The notes under the pieces are model-generated. The model made no database searches, had not been told where the DNA came from, and worked only from the letters and a program-made list of their open reading frames with translations. This document shows positions 1 through 11,069 of a stretch of DNA of 64,000 nucleotides, one piece after another. Source of the stretch: Exophiala sp. HKRS030 (Eukaryota > Ascomycota > Eurotiomycetes > Chaetothyriales > Herpotrichiellaceae); the NCBI GenBank assembly GCA_023897205.1, contig JAHWDD010000007.1, forward strand, positions 186,001 to 250,000, written 5' to 3'. The translations under genes were made by a program, and so were the position numbers. The number at the start of each line of letters is the position of its first letter. Position 1 is the first letter of the stretch.

Positions 1-1796
1 GCCGCTTTGCTCGCCGGAGGTGACGACTTTCAGGAGGGAACGGGACTTTGGCTGGAAGGGTTGAGGAATGGGACGAACCCTGATCACCCGGAGTTCTGGG
101 GCTGGTCAAAGGACATGGACCAACGCATGGTCGAAATGTGCCCACTGGGGTTTGCATTGTGCGTTGCCCCCAAGCAATTTTGGGACCCATTAGCGGACAA
201 AGAACGATTGAACGTCCAGCGGTGGCTCGACATCAACAGGAAAGAAATGCCAAACACCAATTGGTTGTGGTTCCGGGTTTTTGCCAATCTTGCATTGATG
301 AAGAACGGTGCAACATATGATGCCCAACGCCTGGAAGCAGATCTTGATCATCTCGACACATTCTACCGTGGAGACGGTTGGTCGAACGATGGACCCGAAG
401 ATACACTCCAGATGGACTACTATTCTGGATCTTACGCTATACAATACCTCCAACTGCTGTATGCGAAGATCAACGGCGACGAAGACAGGAAGCGCGCCGA
501 AGAGTACAAGGCACGGGCAAGACGGTATGCGAGGGATTTTGTACACTACTTTGACGAACAAGGTATATGGACTCTCATCTCTATGCATCGATCAGGACTA
601 AACCAATGAATGCAGGTCGAGCCATCACTTTTGGTCGGTCCTTGACGTATCGCTTTGCCATGGCCGGCTTCTGGGCAGCTGTGGCATTCGCCGGCCTCGA
701 GCTTGAACCTCCTCTGACCTGGGGAGTTGTCAAAGGACTTTTACTTCGCAACCTTAGATATTGGTCTCTACAGCGAGACATCCTAGCGACAACAGGGACT
801 TTCAACATTGGCTACACCTACCCCAACCAGTTCATGTCCGAGAATTACAACTCTCACGGGTCCACTTATTGGTTCATGTTGAGCTTTGCTTGCCTGGCAG
901 TCCCAGAGTCGCATCCGTTCTGGACCAGCAAGGAGGAGCCGTTCCCTTCTCCTTCGATACCAGAAATTGTGCCGTTGAAACACCCTCGTCATATCATGAT
1001 CAGACGTGGAGGGCACACTTTCCTCCTCTCCTCGGGGCAAATGTGTCACTATCCCATGAGGGCCTCGGAGTCAAAATATGGAAAGTTTGCGTATTCTTCT
1101 GCCTTTGGATATTCGGTGCCAACCGGTGGTTATTTTGTCGAGGCCATCGGAGGAGACAATACGATAGCACTATCTGATGACGCCGGGGAGACATGGAGGG
1201 TCCGGAAAAAGCCTATAAACGCAAGGCTAGAGATTATGGAGGACAATTATCCGGTGTTGATCTCTTCCTGGGAACCGTGGCGAGATGTATCGATAGAGAC
1301 CTACTTGCTTCCTCCCACCGAAGAAGCACCTAATTGGCACCTCCGCGTTCATCATGTTTCGATGGGCAACCGGGCGGTCAAGACGAGTGAAGGTGCTTTT
1401 AGCTTACATGGAGTGGCGCAGAAAGATGAGCGAGATTTATCCCATTTGGTGAGTGACCAGGACAACAACAGCAACAACAACACCGAGGGCAAGAGAGAAG
1501 CTGTAGGGGAAGCTTTGGCCATGTCCAGAGGTGGTGTGGTGGGAATCGTCGAAATGCATCATAATCAGGGTGGTCGTCTAGGTCGCGTGCTGGACGAAGA
1601 TGCGAACAGCAATTTGACCGAGAGCAGGTCTGTGTTGCCTAGTCTGGCCATGGACCTCGAGGCCAACGCAGACGTATGGCTAGCCACAGCGGTCTTTGCC
1701 ATGCCTAACACCGTACAGGGATATCAGCAGAAGTGGCAGGCACAGTGGGACAGGCGACCTCGCATCCCTGTGTGGGTCAGGCAGCGAATGAGTTAG
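1..1796 (+). CDS. DUF2264-family protein, 5' end cut off by the window
   Basis: The frame is open from base 1, so the true start lies outside the window. Exons are 1-562 and 616-1796; the 53-bp intron (GTATAT..GCAG) restores frame ([11 protein letters not shown]). The aromatic-rich text ([74 protein letters not shown]) matches what I recall of DUF2264, a helical-barrel family resembling six-hairpin glycosidases and found in bacteria and fungi, often near sugar-use genes. The enzymatic activity is not established. The C-terminal part (about residues 330-580) is a beta-rich section. A polar Asn-rich insert near nt 1465-1485 looks like a loop. The call rests on remembered family features. Confidence 0.75.
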
Positions 1797-2330
1797 TACA
1801 AAGAACTTGTCGTTACACACGGCAATTTACCACGGTCACTTGAATCACATAGAACCGCAACAGGCTCATCGAAACCTTGGTGAAAGTGTCATATGACAAG
1901 ATGGCGAGTGATGCTGTGAGCAATCTCACCGTTGGCCGTCGGACAATCAAGGACAATCAAGGACACTCGGTATATGATTTCACCGAAGGTCCTACAGGTG
2001 TCTCTCAACGTCGGTTATCATGTGCGTGTAATCTCACTCTCCATTTCGTCTGGGATTTAGCCGGCCGCAGAAAGTCATTTGCCGTAACCCCCCATTTCGT
2101 GCCTATCCAGCTTGTCAGGTTGCCGATGAAGTCCTCCGTACAGCGTTATGCCCTCTTTCTGCCGGCCTTGGCAAGAATCCACGAGCCCAAATAGGAAGGA
2201 AGGTGGTCCCTACTTAACACGACAACATGCCTTCGGCATATGGACTCATCAAAGCAGAACGGCAGGTCAGCAACATCTAAGCTTACTCTACAAACGTAAT
2301 GACTAGACGACCTTGTTTTAACTCTCACAC
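1797..2330. other. Intergenic, no gene seen
   Basis: This is the 3' flank of the DUF2264 gene. There is a short direct duplication, GGACAATCAA repeated at about 1941-1960. No open frame here resembles a protein I know. It borders the left copy of the diverged direct repeat. Confidence 0.5.
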
Positions 2331-2334
2331 ACCA

Positions 2335-2500
2335 AAGGGTTTTCAGCCTGAAAAGTCCGGCCCAATCTGGAGATTGAATGCGCCATCCCCACAACCTCAA
2401 TGAATGACAGTGACAATTCTTGAGTCGTGGAAGAACGTTGTACTTCATAGTAAGTTGAACTACGCCAGCAACGCTTGTCAAGTCTTCGTATATCTTGATA
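2335..2500. repeat. Left copy of a diverged direct repeat
   Basis: It matches 5685-5825 in the same orientation. Shared blocks in the same order are GGTTTTyAGCCTGAAAAGT, CTTGAGTCGTG, GAACGTT, GCAAyGC, TGTCAAGTCTT and ATATCTT. Spacing differs by a 17-bp and a 6-bp indel. Several differences are C here against T in the right copy (CAGCCTG/TAGCCTG, GGCCCAAT/AGCCTAAT), the direction expected from repeat-induced point mutation of the right copy. It may be a terminal direct repeat of an old element. Confidence 0.6.
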
Positions 2501-2599
2501 CATATATTTTTCGCGGGTACGGTCGGTCGAATGATGGAGTCAAAAGATGTATATATCTAAATATCCAGGATGAAATCAAATAGACGACTCTGTTCATGC

Positions 2600-5053
2600 C
2601 TTGTTTGTCTCATTGACCGAACCCATGTACGCCTTGATCCGTCACTCCAATCGACGGTTTTGTTCACTCCATTCAAGTGGAAGTGATTCTTGTAGAGTTT
2701 TTGCATATGCGACGTGAAGTTTCCGTCAAAACTCGCCGATGCTGCCAGGATCACGGGGAGCACACTGCGGACCAATTCTCGCAGGGGTTCTAACTGCCGG
2801 GCATCCAAAGCTCAATCTTCAATCCGGAATTTCGAAATGGTCGTTACCTGGGAGGTGAACCTCCACACTGCCGCCAAGATCAATAGTATTAGAGTGATGA
2901 GCAAGTGTCAAGTGCCGACATACACAGAGAACGGTGCTTGAAGAGTTGAACATCTATATCCATGCCCGTTCGCAGAGAGTATTGACGCTGTTTGATGAAT
3001 TCCTGTTCAGCTGAAGGTATGAAATTTTGGAGCGTTTCGTGCGGATTTATAGAGGCGGATTGTCGTAAGATTAACTGTGTTTCTGGTTGCATTCTGGAAT
3101 GATATTAGATCAGTGTCTTGCTGATTGGATCAATGTTAGTTGCGAATCGATACGACCAAAAACAGACAAATACTTACTTGTTCCTGACACGGTGAGTTGC
3201 ATCGTCATGTCTTTCTATTTTCCATCAGCATACAATCGTAACAGGCAGCAGGGAAAGGACTTACTCGCATTGAGTGAACAATTGGCAGCGCGTTGTCCCC
3301 AGTGGCAACTTGCACAAGCTAATACACAATGTTACGACTCGTTACAGCAAAAGACGAAGAAAACTTACCACCGTTAAGCTCACCGGCAACACTTTTACAG
3401 ACTGTAAAGGGACCTTGGGAGGCGCCACAAGGAATGCATTCTATTACGATTATTTACGCCGAGTTTCGAGGAGAAACACTCACCTTTCTTATTAACCTTT
3501 CCAACTTGCTGCATCAGGTATGCCTCAGCATACCCAGCGACTATGTTTTAACACGCAGGTACACTTTTGGATACCAGGTTTGGCGCTGCTGGGTCGCAAG
3601 AGCTACGACCCAACTTACACTGTCTGATTGTTTTGGAAGAGTACGGCTCTGGTGTGCGTAGAAGTCGAGTTGTTGCAGCAAGCAACTTCCATTGTAGACT
3701 TCTCTCAAACGTATCCAAGGTCTTGTCGAATTGCAGTGCGAGAAATCTCCTGTTGATACTCAATCTTGGCCATTTTTCTGTTGAGGAGATTCATGTGAAG
3801 TAGCCATCTTCGGTGGAGAAATTGATGCCGATTTCTTCTTTCTTTTTCGCCTACTTCTTCTTCGCTTTCCACGCTGTCTCGAGTTTTCCATGCTTATGCG
3901 TACATGATTCCCGGTGTATTATATATAAGGTCGGAACAATGCATTCAGGAGTACAACCTGGACAACTGACTAAGAAGATGGAAGTTTGCGATTCTTTAGC
4001 GCAAGGTTGGAGCTCACCATCGACTTCATCTGAGTTACGAGCGCTCCTTCGAAGGGTTTTGGTGTCCTGAATTTGTGTCTCAAGGCCTAGCCACTCCACC
4101 GCTCTGTGCCCATTTGCTGAAGTCTTCTCGGAGGATGCAGTTTAGGAAGACCCAACAATCTTCTGGCTTGAGGATTTTGTACTTCTGCACGTACTCAGCA
4201 AAAATAGGATCCTTTTCCAAGGCGCCCTGACCAAGAACCTTACCTTTCGTTGCGGCTGTCGTCTGTAATGGATAGGTGTGTAGGTCGTCCTTGATATTCT
4301 GCTTCATCTTAGTAGAGTAACATTTCGGGGGTGCTGAATTTGGGAAGGCGAAGTACCATGAAGAAACTGGCTCTCTTTGAAAGGGTGACGAGGCTCCATT
4401 TCAAATTCTTGAAAACACCCGTTCTTCGCATTTCCAGCAAGAGGTCCAATCACTTATTCGTAGACTTCCCTTGTGGTCCAAGGGTCAAGGATGCTGTGTG
4501 TCTTTTGTCTTCCTTTCATTACACAGCGCTTTCAAACTCTTCTCTGCTTGATCGATCTGCTCTCTCTGATCCCACACAGTTATATAAAATTGATGTTTTG
4601 GTCAAAGGAGCCAATGATCGTCCATGCCTTTAATAACTCTCGTGATGATATAGTCCTCAATGACTTCTAGCTCATCAAATTGTTCTCTTTCCTCGTCTAG
4701 AGAAGAAAATTCCTCAGCCTGAGAAATGGCCCCGGCATTGTCTCTCTCCTGTTCAATAGTTTGCTTCAATAGATGATTATCATCGATATTGTCGGATTCG
4801 ACAAGTATACCACCATCAAGGGCACTGGGTCAATTGAGAAGTCCGCAGGATCATATTCAGAGAACTGTTGTACAGGAAGATCAATGCGAGACGAATGATG
4901 AGCTTCTTGCTTCTTGTCTCTTCGAATAGTGGCTGTCTGTAGCTGGAGGCAACATATCTTTAACCTGCTCTGGCCACTATTCACACTCTTTCTTCAGTGC
5001 ATGCCATCTGAATGACATAATTGTTGGCAGGAATCAGTAGTAGCGGCGGCCAT
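2600..5053 (-). pseudogene. Decayed minus-strand gene with DUF3716-like Cys module
   Basis: Several minus-strand pieces read as coding. The clearest chain is an exon ending at 3484 (AYLMQQVGKVNKKE), then 3440-3369 (CIPCGASQGPFTVCKSVAG), 3318-3265 (ACASCHWGQRAANCSLNA), 3214-3178, and 3093 downward (SAEQEFIKQRQYSLRTGMDI). All junctions have GTRAGT donors, AG acceptors and matching phases; the introns are 43-84 bp. The CxxC..C..CASCHW..CS pattern is what I remember of the fungal DUF3716 module. Immediately upstream in the same frame is TAA (3548-3550), where CAA would continue the protein. Further upstream, 4800-4602 gives an acidic stretch ending IEDYIITRVIKGMDDHWLL and then TGA, and 4307-4080 encodes another plausible fragment. 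Frames between these pieces are broken, so I call it a pseudogene of unknown function. Outer limits are approximate. Confidence 0.5.
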
Positions 5054-5684
5054 GTTTGAGGATGGAGTTCTTCTTGATGGAGCTATACATAAAGCATAGA
5101 GCAAGGATATTTAATCTTCATTCGGCGCAGGGCGAGACTTTGCATGGGGCAATTATTACTCCCATCGTCAGGATCACGGATAGATCAATGGGAAGGGACA
5201 AGCATAGCAGGGAACAAGAACTCAGCTGGAAAGGTGTCTCGATAAAAATACCGGATATGGGGAGGCAAGATGGTTGTAGCTTGTTGCGGCGAGACACCTC
5301 GGACTTATAGGAAGCCACATGAGTGAAGGATGACAGCTTTGAGACAATGTGCCATATTCAAACGCTGTCAGTTCAAGAAAGAGACGTACAATTTCTGTGT
5401 TGAATGTGCGACGTGAAAGCGAAACTGTGATTGACAACAGATCATATTCCTGGACTTACATACAGTATTCACTGTTGGTGACACACACTCAGCACTGCGA
5501 TTTGAGATAGTGCATGTATGGCACCATAGTCCAACTCCTGAAACATACATACCTCAATTATCGAGGTCATTTCTTGCACCCCATCTGATTCATTTTCCGC
5601 GGGTGACATCGTAGAATAGAGGTTCTGAATGTTCATCTGTCAGTACCTAGGTATGTAGGTATCCACTGCTTATTGGTAGTAAAC

Positions 5685-5870
5685 AAAGGTTTTTAGCCTG
5701 AAAAGTTTAGCCTAATGAATGCTACATTCTCATGGCCTCCTGCAAGTCAGTCTTGAGTCGTGAGGGAACGTTACAACAAAGCGAAGTAGATCAGCAATGC
5801 CTGTCAAGTCTTTGAATATCTTAACTCTTTAGGGGTGGAGCGGCAATGTATGGCCGATCGCTATTCGACA
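5685..5870. repeat. Right copy of the diverged direct repeat
   Basis: Partner of 2335-2500, with the blocks listed there. It is more T-rich at matched C positions. It lies about 310 bp upstream of the transporter start codon, so the repeat may now form part of that promoter. Confidence 0.6.
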
Positions 5871-6177
5871 CATGAGCAGAATCCTGCCCCGCCCCACCGA
5901 CTTGCGATTCCATCTTCAACATGGGTCATTCCATCGCGCCATAACGCGGAGTCCCCAGTATGGGCCCCAAACGTGTTGATCTGCTGGAGTTCAGCCAGGA
6001 AGCTCGACTGACCTGAGGCCACTCGCCTGAATGCCACAGCTCGACAGCATGCGACTACCACGATAAAGCCTGGAGATGCTCCAGGTATATATCTAACTCT
6101 GTTGAACCCTTGTTTGGAATTTTGGCTTGTGGCAACTTGCTCTTCTCTTTTGGACGCTTCTCACCACATCTGCCAGA

Positions 6178-8109
6178 ATGAGTCTCATCAGGAGAGTTGT
6201 TCATAATGATGCCATCAAGCTCGACCCTCCGGAGGTGTATAACTGGAGGGTGTTTGCACTTGCAAGTGCAGCATGCTTTGGTGGAACACTCTTCGGCATG
6301 GACATCGGAATTATAGGTGGCGTTTTGACGCTTCCTGACTTCAAAAAGTAACGGCGAGTCGACGTATGTTGATATCGATCGAATCTGACACCTTGTTTCT
6401 AGAGAATTCGGTCTCAGCGACATCAGCAAATCCGCAGCCTCCAATCTATCGGCTAACCTTGTCAGCGTCATGGTAAGTCCTTATGGAAGCGGAACTAGTG
6501 CTCAAGCGTTGCAGAAGGCTGACGGTGGTTCAACAGCAAGCTGGTGCGATTGTGGGTGCTCTGGTTGCCAACCCTTTGGCTGACTGGATTGGGCGGAAGA
6601 AGAGCATACTCTTCATTTCAGTGTTCGCATTCATTGGAGGTCTACTCCAGGCCCTCTCTTATGGCAGTCTAGTGTGCTTCTATATTGGGAGGTGCGTTGC
6701 TGAACAAGTTCCATCATCGGACCCTGTGAGCTGATAAGAACAGATTCGTTGAAGGCATCGGCCTTGGTGGTGCTACCATGCTGGCTCCTACATATGTAGC
6801 TGAAAACGCGCCTCGTGGTATTCGTGGTCTTTTGGTTGGCTTCTATCAGCTCTTTGAAACGATGGGAGCAATGGTAGCATTCTTCATCAACTATGGCTCC
6901 TTGTTGCACTTCAAGGGCCACGCTACATGGATTGTTCCACTGTCCATGCAATCATTGCCCGCACTTTTGCTATTTGTGGCGATTTTGTTCTGTCCAGAAA
7001 GCCCTCGATGGCTTGCGTCCAAGGATAACTGGGACAAGGCGTCCAGTATTCTGTCAAGTGTCCGCAAACTTCCTCCAACCCACCCATACGTCCAGGCCGA
7101 GCTGTTGGAAATGAAGACTCAATTGGATGCCGAGCGAGGTCGAGCGGGAGGAAACAGCTACTGGGCATTGACAAAGGAAGCGTGGACGATTGCTGGTAAT
7201 CGACGACGCTGCATCATGGTCATTGTTCTGATGATCGCTCAGCAAATGACAGTAAGTGGCTTTAACAGTCTCGCTTGCTGCTGCGGAGATCAGATTTGCT
7301 TACGCTCTACCAGGGGACCAACGCGATCAATTACTACGCACCTGTAATTTTCGAGTCGTTGGGGATTCACAGTAATGAGAACAGCCTCTTCGCGACAGGC
7401 GTGTATGGTATTGTTAAGATGGCTTCGTGCGCCATCTTCATCGTTTTCCTTGCCGACACACTTGGACGAAGATGGTCATTTGTGTGGACCGGCTTCTTCA
7501 TGTGGTTCTGCATGTTTTACTTGGGCTTCTATGTGCGCTTTGACCCTCCTGCAGAGGATGCCCCGGTTTCCAGCGCGGGATATGCTGCTCTCGTATTTGT
7601 GTATCTGTTTGCTGCGGCATTCCAGTTTGGCTGGGGTGAGTGCATCAAAAGGGGCTGTTGGGCTAATTTGTAGCACTGGCTAACAGATATTAGGACCTTG
7701 CTGTTGGATATACAGTTCCGAGATATCTACCCAGCGACTCAGAGGATTGACTGTCTCGTACGCCGCAGCGACGCAATGGGTCTTCAACTTGGTGGTTGCT
7801 AGGTCGACCCCTGTCATGCTCGACACTGTTGGGTCACACGGGTACGGCACATACTTCATTTATGGTTCATTCTGTTTCGCGATTGCTGTTGGAGCCTATT
7901 ACCTCGTGCCGGAGACCAAAGGCGTATGTGACAAGCTCTATACCCCTCCCAAAGACCTTTGGAGCTAACTGAGATTCTAGGTTTCCCTCGAACGAATGGA
8001 CGAGCTTTTTGGCGTGACTGATTTCAGTGGCGTTGAGGACGTCGGCCACGCAGCTCAACATGCCAAAGGCGACATCGAAACCGTTCATCTTGAAGGGGAA
8101 GTCAAATGA
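6178..8109 (+). CDS. MFS sugar-type transporter
   Basis: A predicted 526-residue plasma-membrane permease of the sugar porter family (quinate, pentose or hexose uptake; substrate not determinable). Exons: 6178-6347, 6403-6472, 6537-6691, 6744-7251, 7314-7635, 7694-7923, 7981-8109, all in phase. Family marks in order are [15 protein letters not shown] in TM1, ADWIGRKK between TM2 and TM3, [15 protein letters not shown] with [21 protein letters not shown] before the central loop, [17 protein letters not shown] in TM7, ADTLGRRW, and the C-terminal [16 protein letters not shown]. Length and about 12 membrane segments fit the family. Start chosen at ATG 6178 because the family N-terminus begins shortly before the NWRVF motif. 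Two features differ from many relatives: [12 protein letters not shown] in place of the usual GPxxWxYxSEIFP, and an AT-rich upstream region containing a repeat copy. Confidence 0.9.
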
Positions 8110-9466
8110 AGCAGCCTATGAATTACTCAAGTCTCGAAGTCATGCAAGGATCTCATAGTGGTAAGGATGGTCGCGGCATGTGGTTGTCCAATGAATTCCG
8201 CATGAGCAACGACTTGGCCATGCTAGGCACCGGACCAGGGAGCATTCTTCCAGGCGTGCAAGCTTTTCGCTGCGTTGCCCATTCTTGAGGTCGAACAGTT
8301 ATTGTCGTGAATATAGAGACCGATACGGAGTTCCAGGCAAGACACATTTCACCACTCACGCCGCCAATTCAAATGCCAGGGATTGCCTGGCGATACGCAA
8401 GGCTGAAGGAGAACGGGGGGCAGCATGTTCAACCACTGTAGATATCCACCGTGGGACTGTCGGGACCCCGTAATGATCCCGCAAGCCGAAGCTATAAGAA
8501 TCCACCAATCTAACATCTTCCTTCTCTCCCTCTTGACTTGTGTGAGCAGCCATCATCAACCATGTCTAACCCTCATCCAGAATGTCGACGCGTATGACTC
8601 CCACAGATGACTCCCGACCGTCGTCCCACGTCTCTCTTCGGCCAACTTCCGCCTCCCACTGGGCGAATGCAGTGTCCCTTCTCTTGCAGCATCAATTTGA
8701 TTGAATGGACTTGTCCGGCTTCCCTCATCTGAATTCTTTCCGGTATCCGGCAGCCAGTAGCGTGGGAAACAGATCGATCTACTGTGATTGTATGGTTTGC
8801 TGACACTTGTACGTGTCGACATATGTCGTCCGACATTAAACTTGGCCATTTCTGTCTTGACAAGTGGCTCCTTGGACTTCTTTTTTAGGTGGACCAATTG
8901 ATAAACCTGGTTTCCCCTTCACTTATCCTCTTCATCGATTTGCAAATCCGAGATAATCAGAGACACACAGCAGCGAACAAGCTCACCCCTGTTGACATCG
9001 GCCGCATTTCGAATCTGAAGATTGTGACTGCTGACGCTTATTGCTCATCATCGATCCCGCATCGCTCATCATCAGTGGTGACCGTCTTGAACGGCTTTGT
9101 GCCACGGATCGTGTTAAAACGAGCAAACCAGCATATGTCCATCTGGCTCTCGATTTCTGTCCCTTGGGGTTTTTCTGTCCTTTGGAAAACTAACTCGACT
9201 GGACCATACGCTGATGTCGGTTGATCTACGTGCATCTCGTACCTGTCTGCGTTTCCCGTCTCGAGTCGTCACCGTCTCGAGGGCCCAGCTATCTTCAGTT
9301 CACACTGGAGATCTCACTAGACCTATTGATAGAGGTTGAGTCAGAAAGAAAATCAAACAGTAGGTGATACCAGTATGTTTGTGCGTTTCACTAAAAGTCG
9401 ATCAAAAGGACACATCATATCAAGAGAAACAAGAGGCTGCTAAAATAAAAAGACCAGCTATTCAAC
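8110..9466. other. Intergenic, nothing recognised
   Basis: This is 1.36 kb between the transporter and the acetyltransferase. Short open frames occur on both strands (longest 113 codons, minus, 8556-8897) but none has a recognisable motif or a consistent splice pattern. The last 150 bases are A-rich and probably include the acetyltransferase promoter and leader. Confidence 0.5.
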
Positions 9467-10315
9467 ATGGCTCTTGCTTCCAGTGCCACTATCCCTGTTC
9501 TCGATGCCGCTCTCGTGCACGAGAAACTGGAAAGCATCGACAAGAACTCCTCAACCACCACGACGAACCTCGACGGAGTCCGCATCGTCGCTCCACACGA
9601 GTACAAAGAGGCCGCAGCATGTCTTGCTGAAGCATTTCGCTTTGACAATATCGTCCGCTATGCTATCGACACCCCCGATCGCGAGCATTTGACTCAAGAG
9701 GAGAGGTTCGAGATGCACAAAGCTGTCATGGAATATGTCACTTATGCCCATTGTCTCAACGGCTTAGTCTTGACCGCCGGAGAAAACTACGACTGTGTCG
9801 CTCTGTGGCTTCCCCCCGGAAAGAACATTGACGACTGGGTGACGGTCATTCGAAGCGGAATGTGGCGGCTTAGCTACAAGTTGTCCAAGGAAGGCAAGAT
9901 TCGTTTCTTCGATGAGTTTCTGCCGTTGCTGCACGATACTAAGCAGGAGATCCTGGGTGAGAGAGATGATCAGTCTTGGTATCTCAACTACGTGGGAACG
10001 AGACCTGAGGCTCGTGGCAAAGGTTATGCCAGAAAGGTGATCGAGTATGTTTCGAAGCTGGTAGGTTTCTTGCATCATTACGCGGCATGACGAGATGAGC
10101 TGACAGGGCTACAGGCTGATGGTCATGGCCTCCCATGCTACCTCGAGAGTTCTCACGACATCAATATCATCATCTACGGTAAGCTTGGGTTCGAGCTCAG
10201 GAAACAAATCTTCTTGACCAGGGCGCCTGGCAAAGAACTTCGGCTGGATGTCATGGTAAGGGAGCCTGTTGGCCGTGAGAAGAATGAAGATACAGCTGCA
10301 TCAAAGGCCAAGTGA
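9467..10315 (+). CDS. GNAT-family N-acetyltransferase
   Basis: A predicted 264-residue acetyl-CoA-dependent acetyltransferase. Exons are 9467-10060 and 10115-10315, with a 54-bp intron (GTAGGT..ACAG) lying directly after the acetyl-CoA-binding motif. That motif is NYVGTRPEARGKGYARKVIEY (about residues 178-198), the R/QxxGxG/A signature. The following text, CYLESSHDINIIIYGKLGF, is the usual GNAT motif B, where an aromatic residue before GF contacts CoA. The N-terminal half (AACLAEAFRFDNIVRYAID) resembles fungal small GNATs of unknown substrate. No targeting signal is seen. The substrate cannot be assigned from sequence. Start ATG 9467 has a favourable A at -3 (ACATGG context). Confidence 0.85.
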
Positions 10316-11069
10316 CAAGAGATGGTTGCTTTGGCAGCATAGGAGTCCCAGGGTCTGATATGGCTTAATGCAAGGAAACACAGAATGATCACCAAGGTAT
10401 CCACGTCTTTCTTTACACGCTCTTTTGAAGAAAATAGTTTTTGAGAATGGATGGATGATCACTACGATTGTGTTTTTTTATACAGTCTATCATCAGTGGT
10501 CCAGCTTTGACCCCAGTATACTTGTCGTTGTAGACAGACCTGCTTCGAAGTAATGAAAGTGCAGAGTGTTTACTGCATTCCGTAGGCGATGCCCATTGGT
10601 ATAATTCATTAGTGGCCACTAGATAATGAAATAGGCATGTTGGACGAGGCTGTCACCGGCGCCAGCCGCGTGGAAGAACGAGGCTTAGGCCTCACCAAAC
10701 GTCACCTTTTCACCTACAATCGACTCAAGGGTCCTTAAGCCACACGCGTTTCAGGTAGATCAATATCCCTACTTTGAACCTTTACAGTACGACACCTGCA
10801 TTCTTCCAATGTCATCCCTGGCCGAACCGCTTGCACAAAAGTCTTGGATCTAAACTTGACATCGTTTTGCATAGTCTTATTTGAGCGACTTCTGTTCTTT
10901 GTCCTCAGGCCCCCGTCTTCTCGCAAGTTCTCGACCCCGACGACTTGTAGTGATTCAGGCACGATGCCATCTTCGAGATGACATGCCGCAAGCGCCAATG
11001 AACTCGACCGCCTAACCCTCGACCTCCCTTCTGTGTGATAAATCACAACGCCCTCTCCAGACATCACCG
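10316..11069. other. Intergenic, promoter side of the palmitoyltransferase gene
   Basis: 754 bp without a supportable gene. Short frames on the minus strand (10735-11067) carry no motif. The segment near 10960-11060 probably contains the 5' leader of the following gene. Confidence 0.4.

Noticed and set aside
8556..8897. 113-codon minus-strand ORF between the transporter and the acetyltransferase
   Set aside because: Begins in a poly-Lys run from a T-tract; no motif or family likeness.
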